DNA of 64,000 nt from Ficedula albicollis. Taxonomy: Eukaryota; Chordata; Aves; Passeriformes; Muscicapidae. Each line of letters begins with the position of its first letter. Positions within the stretch are counted from its first letter, which is position 1. The notes beneath the pieces were generated by a model, which made no database searches, was not told the origin of the DNA, and saw only the letters and a program-made list of their open reading frames with translations. Position numbers and translations under genes: made by a program. The stretch covers positions 9,798,567 to 9,862,566 of the forward strand of contig NC_021681.1 of assembly GCF_000247815.1 (NCBI RefSeq), given 5' to 3'. This document shows, one piece after another, positions 50,701-63,400 of this stretch.

Positions 50701-53700
50701 TATAAAGCTTTTAGTTTTATTTTTTAATAGTTTAACTTGCAAATCAGAGAGGCGTTTTCTTAAAACCAAAGAGAAAACCTGTCCCATTTGCAATGAGCAG
50801 CACCAAGAGAAGATAAGAAAGCTTATCAACAACATTTGCAAAAACTGATTTAGGGTCAGCATCAGAAACTCTGGATCAATAAATGTCTTTGCCAAAGGCA
50901 GGTTTCCCCAAGAACATGTGCAGAGGATTAGACTTCCAGAAAAGCATACCAAAGAGAGTAGAAAGAAATGAGATGTCAGAGATGGAGACCAAAGAGAGTA
51001 GAAAGAAATGAGATGTCAGTGGATGAAAAAGGGCTTTAGGATCATCAGTATTTTTTCTGAGAGTCTTCTCAGATGTGAACTTTCCCACAGAGTAACACAT
51101 CTGTTGCAATGAGAGAGGATTTCAGAATGATTGGCAGATTCTTCTCAGTCAGAGCAAGAACATCCTCACCAGATGAGTGCGCAGATCACTTGGTAGCAGG
51201 CAGTCCTGGACTGAGAGCCAGGCTCTCCACCTGCCAGGGCATTTCAGCCTGGTCTGATAAGCAAAACAGTCCCTGAACCAAGAAAGGAGCACTGCAAACC
51301 TATTTGGTGGTTGCTAAGGCACACTCTGGCATCTGGGAAATTGTGATTCAAATCCCTGTTCCAGAGTGGAATAGAGAATGTGTAGGGCACAAAAAATGAC
51401 AGTGAAGTAAAACAGTGAGGAGCCAACTCCAGCCACTCAGGAGCTTCAGACTGGAGGCAGGACACCTAGAAACGAGAGCTGATGGTCAGCTTTGGAGCCT
51501 GATCCAAAGGAACCACACAATAAAAAGACAGTGTTACCTGTGTTGATGTACAGTGTCATCCTGACATGAATCCTCATGACATCCTCATCTCCTGCAGGTT
51601 TCCTGCTGCCTCCCAAGCGTTCTAAAGTGACTTAAAGGAAAAGATTCATCAAGAAGGGGAAGCAACCAAGGTAAGTCTAGAGGAAGACATCTTCATCACC
51701 TAGTAAAATGTCTTCATTCAACTCTAGCCAGTATGCCTCCCAAACTGTAAGATAAAAATGGATTATGTGTAGTAGTACTATAAGACCAGCAGGATACTAC
51801 AAGTAACTTCCAATTAGCATAAATATAAGGTCATCACAGAAAAATGCTGCTGTAAATCTTCACAATTTAGCATTTTAACGTTCTTCCTAATGCTTTCTAT
51901 GAACAAAGTGATGAAGAACAGGACCTGCTGTTGGGAGGAGATAACTCCTGTGCTGTGCATGCACACTGCAACTAAGCTTTCATTGTCACATCTCTATCAT
52001 ACACAAGAAGGAAATAAACCACCAGGAAATACCAACAGACTCTCAGAGGAACAAATGCAGCATGAAGCCATGCAGTTTTGCTGGAATTGTATAAGCTGGA
52101 CACAGAGTTGTATGAAGCTCTGAACTTTAGTTTACTTTTGCTTCAGCAAATTGCCCCAGGAGTTTGGTTTGCTTTGCTCTGCTCAGTTTCCCAACAATGA
52201 ATTTTAAATTTTTGTGTGCTGGAAAATCAGAGCTAGTGCTAAACCTAGGCAAATTTTGCCATGTTTTCTTTCCCCTTGCATGTTATCAGCTCAGAGTTAA
52301 TATGCTGTCTCTGATAATGTGGGGGAACAGTAGTACCATGTATATTCAGAATCATCACACAAAATGTTTCAAGAGCAAACAGAAGAAAAGACCTAGTGTT
52401 GACTTGATATGACCCATTGCCACAGTCCTTCCAATATAACTTACTGTCCCTAGAAAGGGAATGTAAGGGTTTTTTTCTGGGTCAAGGGCTTGCATAGCTG
52501 GTATGATCTTGAAAGCTGCAGATCCATGCCTGCCAGCCATCATCTTTGTTTTGTAAATACATTTCTTCCCTGTAGGAAACAGCAGGCCCCAATTTTTGTT
52601 TCAGGTTGGGTGGGACAGAATCACCAGGACACAGGGCTGTGCCAGGTTAACAGAAGGTGCAATATTGTATGCTTAGTTAAATTGGTTTTTGCATGGAAAC
52701 TCATGTAATCATTTAAACCAGAGTTATGCTGGTTCACACTGGGCTGGACCAGGTGAGATTATCATCAGTGCCAACTCACTCCACTGCATTGTTGTAACAG
52801 AATTCTTTTAAATTAACTCCTCACAGCTTCTGTGGATAGAAAATCTTGCCTCAGAAACTTCTAGTCTGGCTCTCCTGGCCAAAAATATGATATGGGGCTG
52901 TCACAAGTGAGACAGAGTGGTTGGTGTAACACAGTGTTCTGACAGGAACAGCACTCCATGTTCAGGGATTAGCACAGCTATAGCCTCAAGTGCAGGCTTT
53001 GGTTTCCCAACAGAAACTTCTGATCCACCCTTCATGTCCCACACTCACAGCCCTATATGACCAAGAAGGTGCTTTTGGAAGAACATTCTGTGTCCCAGTG
53101 GTTGCCTGTGCACAAGTACTGTGGTTACCAGCATTTTATAGCAGCTTCAGTAATTAATGGCATTTCAAATCTTCATTCTACTTTTTGACAAATGACTATA
53201 TCATACATTTGGCATTGGCAAAAAGCACTGTTCAGTCAGAGATCTAACCACAGAAAAGAACATTTTTAAAAGAGTGTGTATATTTTGTAAGGATTAAAGA
53301 AAGTATATGACATTTTCCTGGATCTATAAACAACATGAAGTAGAATGAAGTATTGTGCCAATAACAATGTCAAAATCTCGTAGAAAAATGAACATGAAAG
53401 CTCAACTTTACCAAATAATTCATATTTCAATTTTTCTGGCTTTATGACATATAATTTGTGCAAGAAAGAATAGTTGTTATTATTAACTGCTTTTTCTGAA
53501 AATTAAAATCCAAATGATGTTCACAGGTAAGCAAATTTTTCTGCATCTCTGCTGTCAGAATATACTCCACTGATTATATTAAATGCATTTTCCTGGCCAC
53601 TCTCCCAATGTGGAGAAAAATTCAAATCATGTTTCTTTGAACGTTTAGCAGCTGGCAATTGCTGACTGTAGAGTACCTGCCAAGAAGACACTGTGCTTAC

Positions 53701-54868
53701 AAACAGAATTATACACCTACTTACATGTGCACATAGAACAGGTCGTGTTTATCCCTACATTAATACCAGCTTTCACAGTACTGGAATGAAGCACCTTCAC
53801 TAGGCAATTGCTTCAGCAATAAATTTGCCTCTATTATTGACTTCCCAGGATACATTTCTTTGAGAATGGGCAGTAGCTACCAGTGTCTTTGTCTACTGTG
53901 AGTGCAGCAATAAAAAGAATTGATCAGATGAGTACTGAAAATGCAGTTCAAATGCAGAATAAGTTTCTACCTTGACTGTTCAAGCAACATAAACAGGATA
54001 GGTGCATTCTGTCTGATCACCCTCAGGATATGGATCTCCTACTGGCATTTTTCTGGTGGGAGCAAGAAGTAATTACAATTGCATTTGTTCTGCAGTGGCA
54101 TTTTCTTTCCTTATTGCTCCTTTTTACCCCACACTGAGAATGGAAATTGCAAGATCCCTGCAAAGTTATGCTGTGGCACAGTAGGCATTAAAAGGCCATA
54201 AATGTATAGAGGGAATTATCATTTAATGCAATGAATACGAAAATGAAGCAGCCATGAGTGAGAGGATGCCTAAGTGTGGAAAAGGGTTTAACATGGAGAA
54301 ATCTAAAACTTATCCCTTGAGCTTAGCTACCTCTTGGAGACAGCATCAAAGCCCTCCTTTCATGGGGCCAGGCTGGTTGAGAGATCCTTCTGACAATATT
54401 AACGCCACAGCTTTCGGGGAAGGCAGCGTAGTCCAGAGCCACATCTTACTAAATTATTTTAGTGTTCAGGACAATCTCACTTTGGAGTATTCAGGTATTC
54501 ATGGGAAAGGTGACCTGCTCCAGAAGTGGTGGTGGAAGTCACTGCACCTGAGTAGCTGCCTGTCCTGGTCACTGCTGCAGACACTCCAGGGTGTGTGTAT
54601 TTGACTCTGCCCTTAGCAAATGCAGCTTGCAGGTGTGCACAGTGCTGCAGTGCTGCTCTGGCACAGCTGTGAGGGGCTCTGCCAGCCAGATGTGGCACTG
54701 GGCTTCTCTGAGACAGGAATATGAGCAAAGGGCTCGGTCTCCTTGGTACCCTCCCCACCACCTGGGCATGTGCTAGCCAGGGATGCTGTGATTTGGACAT
54801 GGTACTTAAAACTGCAACAAATTGCTGCCAATAATAATTAAAAAAGAGTTAGTTAAATGCACAGTATG
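47790..54868. other. Non-coding DNA, no gene recognised
   Basis: No supported gene. The plus-strand frame of 116 codons at 54254-54604 is the longest here and has no recognisable domain. A 63-codon frame at 50657-50848 carries a single CPIC word but no second metal-binding pair. The 32 bp repeat at 50948 is listed separately. A GC-richer patch lies at about 54540-54780. Confidence 0.55.
50948..51019. repeat. 32 bp direct repeat, 40 bp spacing
   Basis: A perfect 32 bp word beginning ACCAAAGAGAGTAGAAAG occurs at 50948-50979 and again at 50988-51019, separated by 8 bp (AGATGGAG). The text after the second copy (TGGATG) resembles the spacer, consistent with an original 40 bp tandem duplication. 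Confidence 0.93.
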
Positions 54869-55008
54869 AATGGGAAATAAGATCAGAGATGACACTTAGA
54901 CCAGGAGGCCTTTTCCAGGCTGTGGAAAAAAATAGAACATGGGGTTTTTTTCCCACAGCCTGGAGAAGGCCTCATGTCCTAAATGTCATCTCTAATCTTG
55001 CTTTCTAT
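54869..55008. repeat. 140 bp imperfect inverted repeat (fold-back element or hairpin RNA candidate)
   Basis: The left arm at about 54869-54932 pairs with the right arm at about 54945-55008. The arms are about 64 bp and roughly 80 percent complementary, with a 12-base loop between. The best-matching blocks are AGAGATGACA / TGTCATCTCT, GAGGCCTT / AAGGCCTC and CCAGGCTGTGG / CCACAGCCTGG. The single long stem suggests a fold-back MITE, a template-switch palindrome, or a long pre-miRNA-like hairpin. No TA or other target duplication is obvious and no transposase is nearby. It matches no family I can name. Confidence 0.88.
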
Positions 55009-55191
55009 TTCTAGTGTATCTTACACTGCTCTGCCAGTGCTGCCATAGTTAAAGTGGTGTCAGTGTTTCCATTGTAAACCCCTATTTTCAGAGGTTTGTA
55101 ACTCAACCAGAAAAATTTTGCTCTGGGCTGAAACTTAGAAAACAAGTTCTAGAACTGAAACATATTTAATTTTTTTTTCTTCTTGTTATTT

Positions 55192-55213
55192 AAACAAACA
55201 AACAAACAAAAAA
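55192..55213 (+). repeat. (AAAC)n simple repeat
   Basis: About four AAAC units followed by A7 and ATAAATT. It sits just after a T-rich stretch (T10 near 55170). Confidence 0.85.
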
Positions 55214-57539
55214 ATAAATTAATATCTTAAACATAAAATTTTGCAAGCCATTAGACTGTAAGAAAAGCACACAATGTGTGAAGTTTGAAATTACTCCAAA
55301 AGCACTATTAACAGCTTTTTGAGGTAATTCTAAACTAATCTTTTGTTTTAATTCCCAATATATATTTACTACAGGGTTTTTCTGGTTTTTTTAAGAATGA
55401 GTATCCATACAATCAGGTCAAATAATTGGAGTTTTAAAAGTTTGAGTAAGTATTTATAGGACTGGGTCAATAATCTGCATTTTATAAAGGTTCCTAAGTA
55501 TATATTTATATAATAAAATGTAGCAACAAACAAATGCATCACAAACAAGACAATAACATGCTTTTAGAAAACTTCATATATGTAGTTATAAAGGCCAATA
55601 GTCTGCAAGAGATTTTTTTCACATGCAAGGGGGCTCTATTTAGCTAAGAAAACATTATTCATACAGAAATAATCAGATAGGGTTGGTCCATCTTTCCCTT
55701 TTCCATGTGCTGCTGCAGTGACAGAGTTGGATATCCAGTTTGGGTAAGGCAAGAAAGGTGCCACATGTGGCTGCTGAGGTTTGCACAGCACCCCAGGAAG
55801 CTGTGCAAGAATTATTTGAAGTGAGACAAAAGGGTTCTGGCAAGGATTTTGGTAATATCATGGAATTCTGGTTAATGGAAAAAGACAACAGCTAGGAAAT
55901 CCTGCCAGATGACTGAGGAGCTGACAAATACAGGAAAGCCTCATGATTTGGAACATGAGAAATAATACTGAAACAAATAACAGAAATATATATTAGACAG
56001 GGAAGTAACACTAGAAGTATGGTTTCAATCATTACTTGCACTCTGCCCTTATTTTGTGTGCCGAAAGACATCACTATTTCAATGGACAAAGACTGATTTT
56101 GCAATTGGATTTTCACCAGTGAATCCCATTGGAAAGTTTTTGGGAAAGGAATATCTGAGTCAGAATGTACATTTGAAAAGCAAGGGATGGCAGTCATTTT
56201 CCTCACTGAGATCTAAATAAAACTCATGGATGGCAATCATATTGGGAGTTTTGCAAAATTAGTTCAAGGGACAATCCAGAAATGCTAATGAAATCAGATC
56301 ATAAATTTCTGTTCATACCAAACTAGACATGTTTGTAACCATCTGTATATTCCATTAACCTCTAACACATAGAGAATTACATTACCATTTAATAACAAGG
56401 AAGACTATTATCAATATTTTATTCATAGTCTGGCTTGAATTTTGTTGTAAATACTAGTATTAGCTTTGCTTCAGGTATTGTACTTAATTTATTTATTACA
56501 GATGACAAGTTTCTAGTACTGCTTCAGTTCCTATCTTTTGTTTTATAACTCCAATTTAAACATTACAAGGCATGATTTTATAATCCCTAGAATAAAGTCT
56601 ATTAAAGTCACTAAATCACTTGAAACCTGGTCCAAATCCTGCTGAGGTGAAGGGCTCTCTTGCAGTTAATTAATTTGGAATGATGTTTTACTCCCCCTAA
56701 AACTCCAATAAAATCTCTGTTAATGTTTATGGGAATTGCAAGCATACATTCCCTTTACTTAAATGGCTAAATCATCTTTCCTATTTTATAATTTAAGATG
56801 TATGTGCTTCATATATGTGTCTATCTTGTGATAAGTTTTATTCAGCATAAAAGTTCCAGTGTCCTGGCAATGACAGGAGGACTCTGTTGTCCACCTCCTT
56901 ATTCCCCAAGGTGTCCAATTAATTTTAGTGAAGCTGCTGGAGTAAAGTACAACATGGAGAAGAATATCAGAACATGATCCTCAATTGTCATTAAAAAAAA
57001 AAAAATTAGTATTCTTCTATCCTCCTATTATTAATGTCAGTTACAGTTCTGACTCTTCCAGGAAATGTTGCATCTATTTCATAATTGACCTGACTTGTAA
57101 AAGTTGTAAGTGGGTAGCTACTAAAAGAGCACAGAGACTATTTTGGAAAATGTGATGGAAAGCATATTTTCTTAGATTCTAATCCAAATATAGTACAGAG
57201 TAAAAAATTAAAAAAAAAATCTGGGAGATTTCAACATTTTAATATGCTAAAACACAGGAAAGTATGCACACTGTGGCCTGAATTCCCATCACCTTTCTCA
57301 TGCAAGAAACATCACTGGGTTTATAGGGACCAAATTTTTGATCTGTTCACGTTTTTTAATATCTTATTCACAGTTGCAGTGTCAGCACTCTGCAGGATTC
57401 ACTTTAAGCACTGGAGCTTTCAGATAGAACTTCTCAGTCTTTCAACCTTGAAGCATTTATTTGTCTAAATTTATGATTGTTTCTTTGCCAAGAGAGAGGC
57501 TCAGAAAGAAGATGGACTCCTCCAAACACACAGTAAACA

Positions 57540-57760
57540 CTCAGCAAATGAAAAGGCTCATGACACAACGTTTTGTTAAGAAATTTACAGCAGGTGACCT
57601 GCCTGTTTTCATGCTGGCAGCAACTGCATTATTCACTTCACGTAATGAATTGGGAGGTTATGCTAATCTGAAAAGAGAAGCTATCAATTGTATATATCCA
57701 GACCATCTCTCCCATTGATTTTGTAATTAATGATGAACGTACATTTTGGGAGGGAGAGAT
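57540..57760. promoter_or_regulatory. Candidate non-coding regulatory element (motif-based, weak)
   Basis: Non-repetitive stretch with CAGGTGACCTG (E-box inside a near-palindrome, about 57591-57601), TTCACGTAATG, TTATGCTAATCTG (octamer-like) and TTTGTAATTAATGATG (homeodomain-like). The plus-strand frame crossing it is not convincing as coding. Enhancer-like by composition only. Confidence 0.22.
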
Positions 57761-58706
57761 TGCTGAGGAGGGAACTTCACGTGCAGAATAAAAATGTTAC
57801 AGTAGCCTAATCAATTGGGTATGGTTCACAAATGGGTGAGGGATGACACAACAAAGCACTGTGCTTTAATAGTGGTCACAGAGAAGATGTCACAAGATAT
57901 CTATATTAATCTCTTCACAGGCTAAATGTGATCCATTTCATCAGCAGAACATGAAAAAATTGTTTGATAGCTCAAATTCACACGTCTTTGATGTTAACTT
58001 GAAACCTGCTTGTTTTGTTCACAGACAAAAACATTGTAATAATGCACTAGGTGCCAAGAACATTTATAATTTTAAGCATGGTAACAGGCTTAAAAGCCAC
58101 TTAGAATATAATTTTAGATAATAAATAGCGCACTTGGACATGGATTTAACCAGTCTTAAGTGTCAGGAAAAGAAGGCGTGCCTTTGGAAGCAGGGAGTAC
58201 ATCCTCTCTTGAATGCAGCCTGTACAGAGGTTCACCCCTTCACCCCCAGGAAAGGCATCACAGCCTCTCACTGCAGCAACAGCTGCCACAGGATGAAGTG
58301 ACAATACATCTAACCCACTTAAATATTCAGCTCCAGCTACACAGTGACCTGTGGGTGGACAACACATGCAGCAAGTTGTACCATTCCTCTCCAACAAAAT
58401 CTAGAAACCGGCTCAGAAATGCAGTGCTTGATACCTCAAGTCTGACTCTCACACCAGCACTCCCTACACACAGCTCCCAGCTAATCTGTAATTATTGCTA
58501 AGAACAACAGAGGTGTAACAGGGCCATGCCTAGGAGCACATCCTCAGTGAACCATACCAGACAGCGAACAGCACTGCATCATGACTTCAGAAAGCTGCTT
58601 CTTACTTTTGGGTGAGCTGAAGGATTTTCATTTCTCTCTAGAATGTTTCTAGATGTATAACATGCAGAGATTTCATTTGATTTCCCTCTCTAAACGAAAA
58701 TACAAA

Positions 58707-58813
58707 GCAAAACAAGACTGACTTTGGAGTGAATATGAAACATGTAGGTAAGAGATCTGTGCAAAACAAGACTGACTTTGGAGTGAATATGAATATGTAG
58801 GTAAGAGATCTGT
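58707..58813. repeat. Two-copy tandem duplication, 54/53 bp unit
   Basis: Copy 1 is at 58707-58760 and copy 2 at 58761-58813. Both start GCAAAACAAGACTGACTTTG and end GTAGGTAAGAGATCTGT. Copy 2 is one base shorter, with a small change (AAACATG versus AATATG). The core word CAAGACTGACTT appears a third time near 58937, 125 bp downstream. Confidence 0.92.
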
Positions 58814-59454
58814 CAGTTCTTAATTGAAAGATGGCAAGTGCTGAATTTTTACAAACAGCATCTTCTTCCCTATAATGGTTTAGGAAATTCAGTTTTGTGA
58901 CAAAAGCACAAAAGCTAAGACATATTCTCTTCTAGGCAAGACTGACTTACTGAACGGACTTTTGCCTCACTGCAAATTAAATTCAAGCTCAGCACACTGT
59001 GAAGAGGAGAAATCACTTGTTTCAGCATTAATCAGGGTTAACTTGCCTAATTTAAAATTGTGCTTTTTCTGGCAAGGCAGGTTTGGTCAGTTAAGGACCA
59101 GGTGATCATCTGCTGGCTAAACAACAGATATCTATCACAGCACACAATAATGGGAAAGAAAGAAAAGTGTCTCACTACCCCAGCTATTCGTACACAGCCC
59201 AAACATCTCCTGACACCACCGAGGCACAAGACCTGTCTTGTTAGAATACTGAGGGCCACAGTGGATCACATAAATGCCCACTGAGCCCAGGGTTTGTCTC
59301 CAGCAGGGTTTCCAAGGAGCTGAGCTGGAAAAAGCAGGAAGAGTGTATGTATGCATGGCAGTTCCCACAGGTTGTCCCACAGAACAACTATTTTTAGCTG
59401 CAGTGATTTTCTGAGTGGTTTCAGTTTCTGCAATGTAATAGTTCTTACTTAATT

Positions 59455-60440
59455 TCTCATCCAGAGGGTTGTACAGTCTCTCCTTGAACCCATGTAAAGT
59501 TAGAGCAGCCCCCACATCCTTCAGAAAAAGCTACACTTCTACTGCCTGTTGCATGAAGAAACCAAACTTTATTTGGTTTCCTTTGAACTTGGTTCTTACA
59601 ACCTTCATTCAATGGTTGCATTAGAAGAGACAGCAAAGACCCAGCTTTGCCCATTGTGCTCATCAGTTTGTAGGTCTGTCACAGTTTTAAACTGAGCAGC
59701 CCAAGCATCCACAAACCATTCCATGCTTGGACTTCTGTGAGCATGTCCCAATTGAACTACATTCCCTTCGAGGCAAAGGGACTGGAATTATGCACACTCT
59801 TCAGCATATGGATGAACACTGATTCATAGAGCTGCTCTCTAGTTTTTCCTCACTTAACACTTGGTTAACATTTTGGCTGCCTCACAGTACTGAGACAATA
59901 TTTTCATGGAACAAACTATTGTAATCCCAGGATTGAGATCCTGAGTCATAAGGGTCAGATCAGGGTCTATAATTTTGTATGTGAATTTAGGATTGCTTTT
60001 TCCCACATGCAGTTTAGATTTGTGCATATTAAATTTTATTTGCCCACACAGTCTCCTGAGGTACTTCTGTGCTTCCTGATAGGTGGCCTTCATATTCACT
60101 ACCCTGAATAGCTGATTTCCTATCATCCTCAAACTGTCTCACCTCCCTGTTCACCTTCTTTTCCCAGAAGTTTATGGTGTGTTTACCAGCACAGGTTATG
60201 TAGAACTCCATTATTGAGATCCATTTAATATTTTCTTGGTTTCCCTTAAAGTCTTTGCCTCAGGACTTCATGAAAATCCTTTCAGAAATACAAGTAAAAC
60301 AAGCAGCTCACCCTTACTCACTTTCTTTTTGGCCTCTGATAGATTTGTAAAGCACGGTTCATGTTCCATCAAAGTCTGCCTGGTCTGAAGAGTTTTCCTT
60401 TTCATTTTAGTCATAATCACATCACAGTCAATAGATCACA
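59455..60440 (-). mobile_element. Ancient CR1/L3-like LINE fragment, minus strand
   Basis: The plus strand carries, in order, degenerate but recognisable complements of the 3' half of an old amniote CR1. These are CCTTGAACCCATGTAAAGTT (3' UTR side), TTTAGGATTGCTTTTTCCCA, ATTAAATTTTATTTGCC, CAGTCTCCTGAGGTACTTCTG, CTCAAACTGTCTCACCTCCC, and farther up GATTTGTAAAGCACGGTTCATG. The order matches reverse transcriptase C-terminus to 3' UTR on the minus strand. Divergence is high, with several gaps, so the insertion is much older than the copies at 8105 and 43584. The family resembles the CR1 types shared with turtles and crocodilians more than the young avian CR1 types. Both edges are approximate. 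Confidence 0.8.
59854..60132 (-). pseudogene. CR1-type reverse transcriptase C-terminal remnant
   Basis: A 92-codon open piece inside the old LINE. It shows QIKFNMHKSKLHVGKSNP, corresponding to the CR1 motif usually read as MKFN-x-x-K-C-K-V-x-H-x-G-x-x-N-P, then FTYKI and a weakened DLG(V/I)xVxxxxKxSxQCxxAxxKAN-like block (DLNPGITIVCSMKILSQYCEAAKM). In the family this lies just past the catalytic YADD region, which is not preserved here. The key Cys of KCK is Ser in this copy. It is a fossil fragment with no expected activity. Confidence 0.8.
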
Positions 60441-63400
60441 ACCAGATTAAAAGTAGGTGGAAGCATCTCTGCTTGTTTAACAGATTTGGCTTATTTCAAC
60501 TAAGGCAAGACCGGGCCACTGAAGTACCAGCTGCTGATGGGTTTCTTGTGAGTCTGGTTTGCTCACTGAGAGCCACTGCTGGCTGTGTGACAGTGACTGC
60601 CATTGGAAATGAGAGTGAGGGGGCTGAAAAAGGCCTACAGAGGGTTAGAAGCTCATTAGCAGCCCCTAATTCTATAGGTTTCCTTAGAAATCTCAGCCAG
60701 ACTAGTTACAGATAGGAGATACTAAATTAGGATCCCACTGACATGGAGGACTGGGGAAGTGCTGAATTTCCTGTATCCATCATGTCCCTGTTTCAGGGAG
60801 ATGTCACATCCTGCTGCTCAGAACAAGCACACTAGCAAGGGAAAAAAGACAGAACAACCCATATTTCTGTTATTCAAAGAATATTTGCCACTGTCCTCTC
60901 TGTAGGTTCTGTAAATGTCCAGCTATCACAGCAGAAAAGAAAATTATCTACAGCCTTCATAGCTGCCAGAGCTTTCAGTCACAGCTGGGCATTTCTGTGT
61001 ACCCCTTTCTCTATGCAGAAGTAAATGCAAAAAAAAAATTAGCTTTTTCTAACCCTTCTCTCCACCCACCATGCAACAAGCTGCATGTAATAACATAATA
61101 TATTACATATATTTTTATTTTATAACAAATAACTATTTATTAGAACACAGAAGGAAATGGATGCAAAAGTTTTGAGTGAAACGGAACAGATTTTGCAGAA
61201 TGGGAGCTTGGTGAACAGGAATTTGATCTCTGTTCTGAGAACATTAACATTAAATGAGAAAAATGTTTCCAGGAATAAGGCAGAGGCTGTGCTGGTATCA
61301 ATCATGTTGCTGTGAAGCACAGGTACAATGCAAAGAGCACTGCAGAGAGCAGTAAACAGATGGGCTTCCATTCCACCATGTGTTTTACTGAGTATTTGGA
61401 CACTCATATTAACAAAAAGGGGGAAAATAAAAGATCTTTTGCTCTACTTTTTACCAGTGTAAATATCTTTTATAGAACATGGGTTTGTCTCTCCTTGCCC
61501 TTCTGTTTTAAGGGAGAAACAAATTATAGATTCTGAAAAGGAATAAACAAAAAGTATGAAAGCAAATGTGGCTAAGTACCCCAATTTTCTAAGATTTAAT
61601 CATTATTGGTAAATAGCTACCTTTTAAGAGTAGCCCTAATTGGCTATTAAGGACAGTAGCTACCAATTTCAAGGCAATTAATATTTTAAAATAATGAGAT
61701 GGCTAATATATTACATTAGAACATACAATAAGCAGAAGTCTTGCTAATTATATATACTATTCTCCCTACTTTGGTTAATGAAGGTGTCTGGCTTGTAGAT
61801 TAATTCATTCTTGCTCTATTTTTTATTTTTTTTAATCAGTGTAACTAATCCTCCCACACACTATTGTAGCATTAAAGCAGAAAGATGTGGATGAAGCAGT
61901 GAAAGAAGCATAAAAAAGAACATTAAAATGAAGATTTACTTCCAAGTTTCAGAAGCAGTTGCCCAAAGTAAAGAATTAAGATGTGGGAAATTAGAGAGAA
62001 AATGCAGAAGCCTGAGTCAACACTTATTTAACACCTTCTGCCTAATGCTGAAAACATAAATCTCTTCACAGAGGTAATCACACCCAGATCAGTTTGATTT
62101 TCAGAACACAGCAATTCTTCTGACAAAGATACTACCATTCCATAGGTTAAATAACAGCTTTTCCTGTTTTCTCCAAAGCAGAGACAGGAGGGTGCCTTGG
62201 ATAAATGGAGATTTCTTCCAAATTGAGAGCTAATCTTCCAGGAAAGAATAGCAATGAATGATTGTTTACAGTGGAAATCTTCTCTTTTGTATTAGTCTAT
62301 AACTACATTTCATTCTCAAATATTTGAGTGTGTCTGTGCTCAGAAACTGTTTGTGGCTCTGATTGCACAAGAGAATTGCCTTGGCCGAAAGCTGGGATGG
62401 ACAAGTTTACCTGCGCCCTGTACCAGAAACACACTGCACTGTTACCCCTAGGCTCTAGAAACAATTCTAAACTCCCTGGGAAAAGAATATTTACTAGCAA
62501 ATTCCCTTCCAGCTTCTGTACCAGTTTCTCTTGTGTACTAATTTGTCTAAGATCTTTTTCTTATTTCAAGTCACTGGAGTAGACAAGACTAACATGAGAC
62601 ATTTAACATACACATCTACTTATCAAAAAATAAATATATTACCAGTTTGTTGGAATCTGTTGCAGTACATACCCCACAGCAGAGATAAAGACTAACCTTG
62701 GCCCACAGATCATGTGATAGCTCAACAAACCACTGCTTTGTACTTAATTTATCTTTGCTACCCAGACATGGTTCCTCAGCTTCAAGTCAGCTCCCTAACT
62801 TTTCAACCATTACAGAAAATAATTTTTAAAAGAGCAGTTCAGGGTTCAGGCAAGTGCTCAACAGCCATTGGGTAAGTGAGCAGCAGTTTACACAGGTTAA
62901 AAACCCCTGCTTTAATATTCAGTCTCATTAGGGTCCTTTGAGGGCTGATGTGACAATGGGAGAGAGGATAAAAGAGCTCAGATATACAACTGAAGATCTA
63001 TTTCATGCATGCACATATAGGATATCAGTCTGTCTCTATATCCTACTCCCAAAATTAGCAAGAATCCAGTGAATATGATAAAAGACGGATAAAATGCCAT
63101 TTCTGACGTCTCCTATCACTTGGGAAATGCTCATTATGGAGCTGCCAGTAGAGAACAGAGACCTCATTCCCACACCAGCCTTGAGGACTGACATGGGGCA
63201 GTGAGATATTACCAGCTTCCCTTTAAGCAAAACCTGAGAAAATTATTTTATTCTTTCACCCCTGAGTAAAAGGCACCAGGGCAGGAGCACAGACTTTCCT
63301 TGGGCACAGAGGCCTCTTTTCAAAACATGCACAGGAAACACCAGGTTTGGGGTTGCCAAGTACCTGATTTCAGGGTTCATTCTGTTACTGCATATAAATG

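Larger units (their letters stand above)
55214..59454. other. Non-coding DNA, no gene recognised
   Basis: No supported gene. The 113-codon frame at 58160-58501 (plus) lacks any domain. The weak regulatory candidate at 57540-57760 and the duplication at 58707 are listed separately. Short A-runs occur near 56993 and 57208. Confidence 0.55.

Noticed and set aside
50657..50848. 63-codon frame with a CPIC word suggesting a zinc-binding protein
   Set aside because: A zinc finger or RING needs further Cys/His pairs at set spacing, and none follow. One CPIC is chance level.
54254..54604. 116-codon plus-strand frame
   Set aside because: No recognisable domain, signal peptide or splice context. It partly lies in a GC-richer patch that lengthens chance frames on both strands.
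58160..58501. 113-codon plus-strand frame, Ser/Leu/Gln-rich
   Set aside because: Low-complexity composition, no domain, and an overlapping frame on the other strand.
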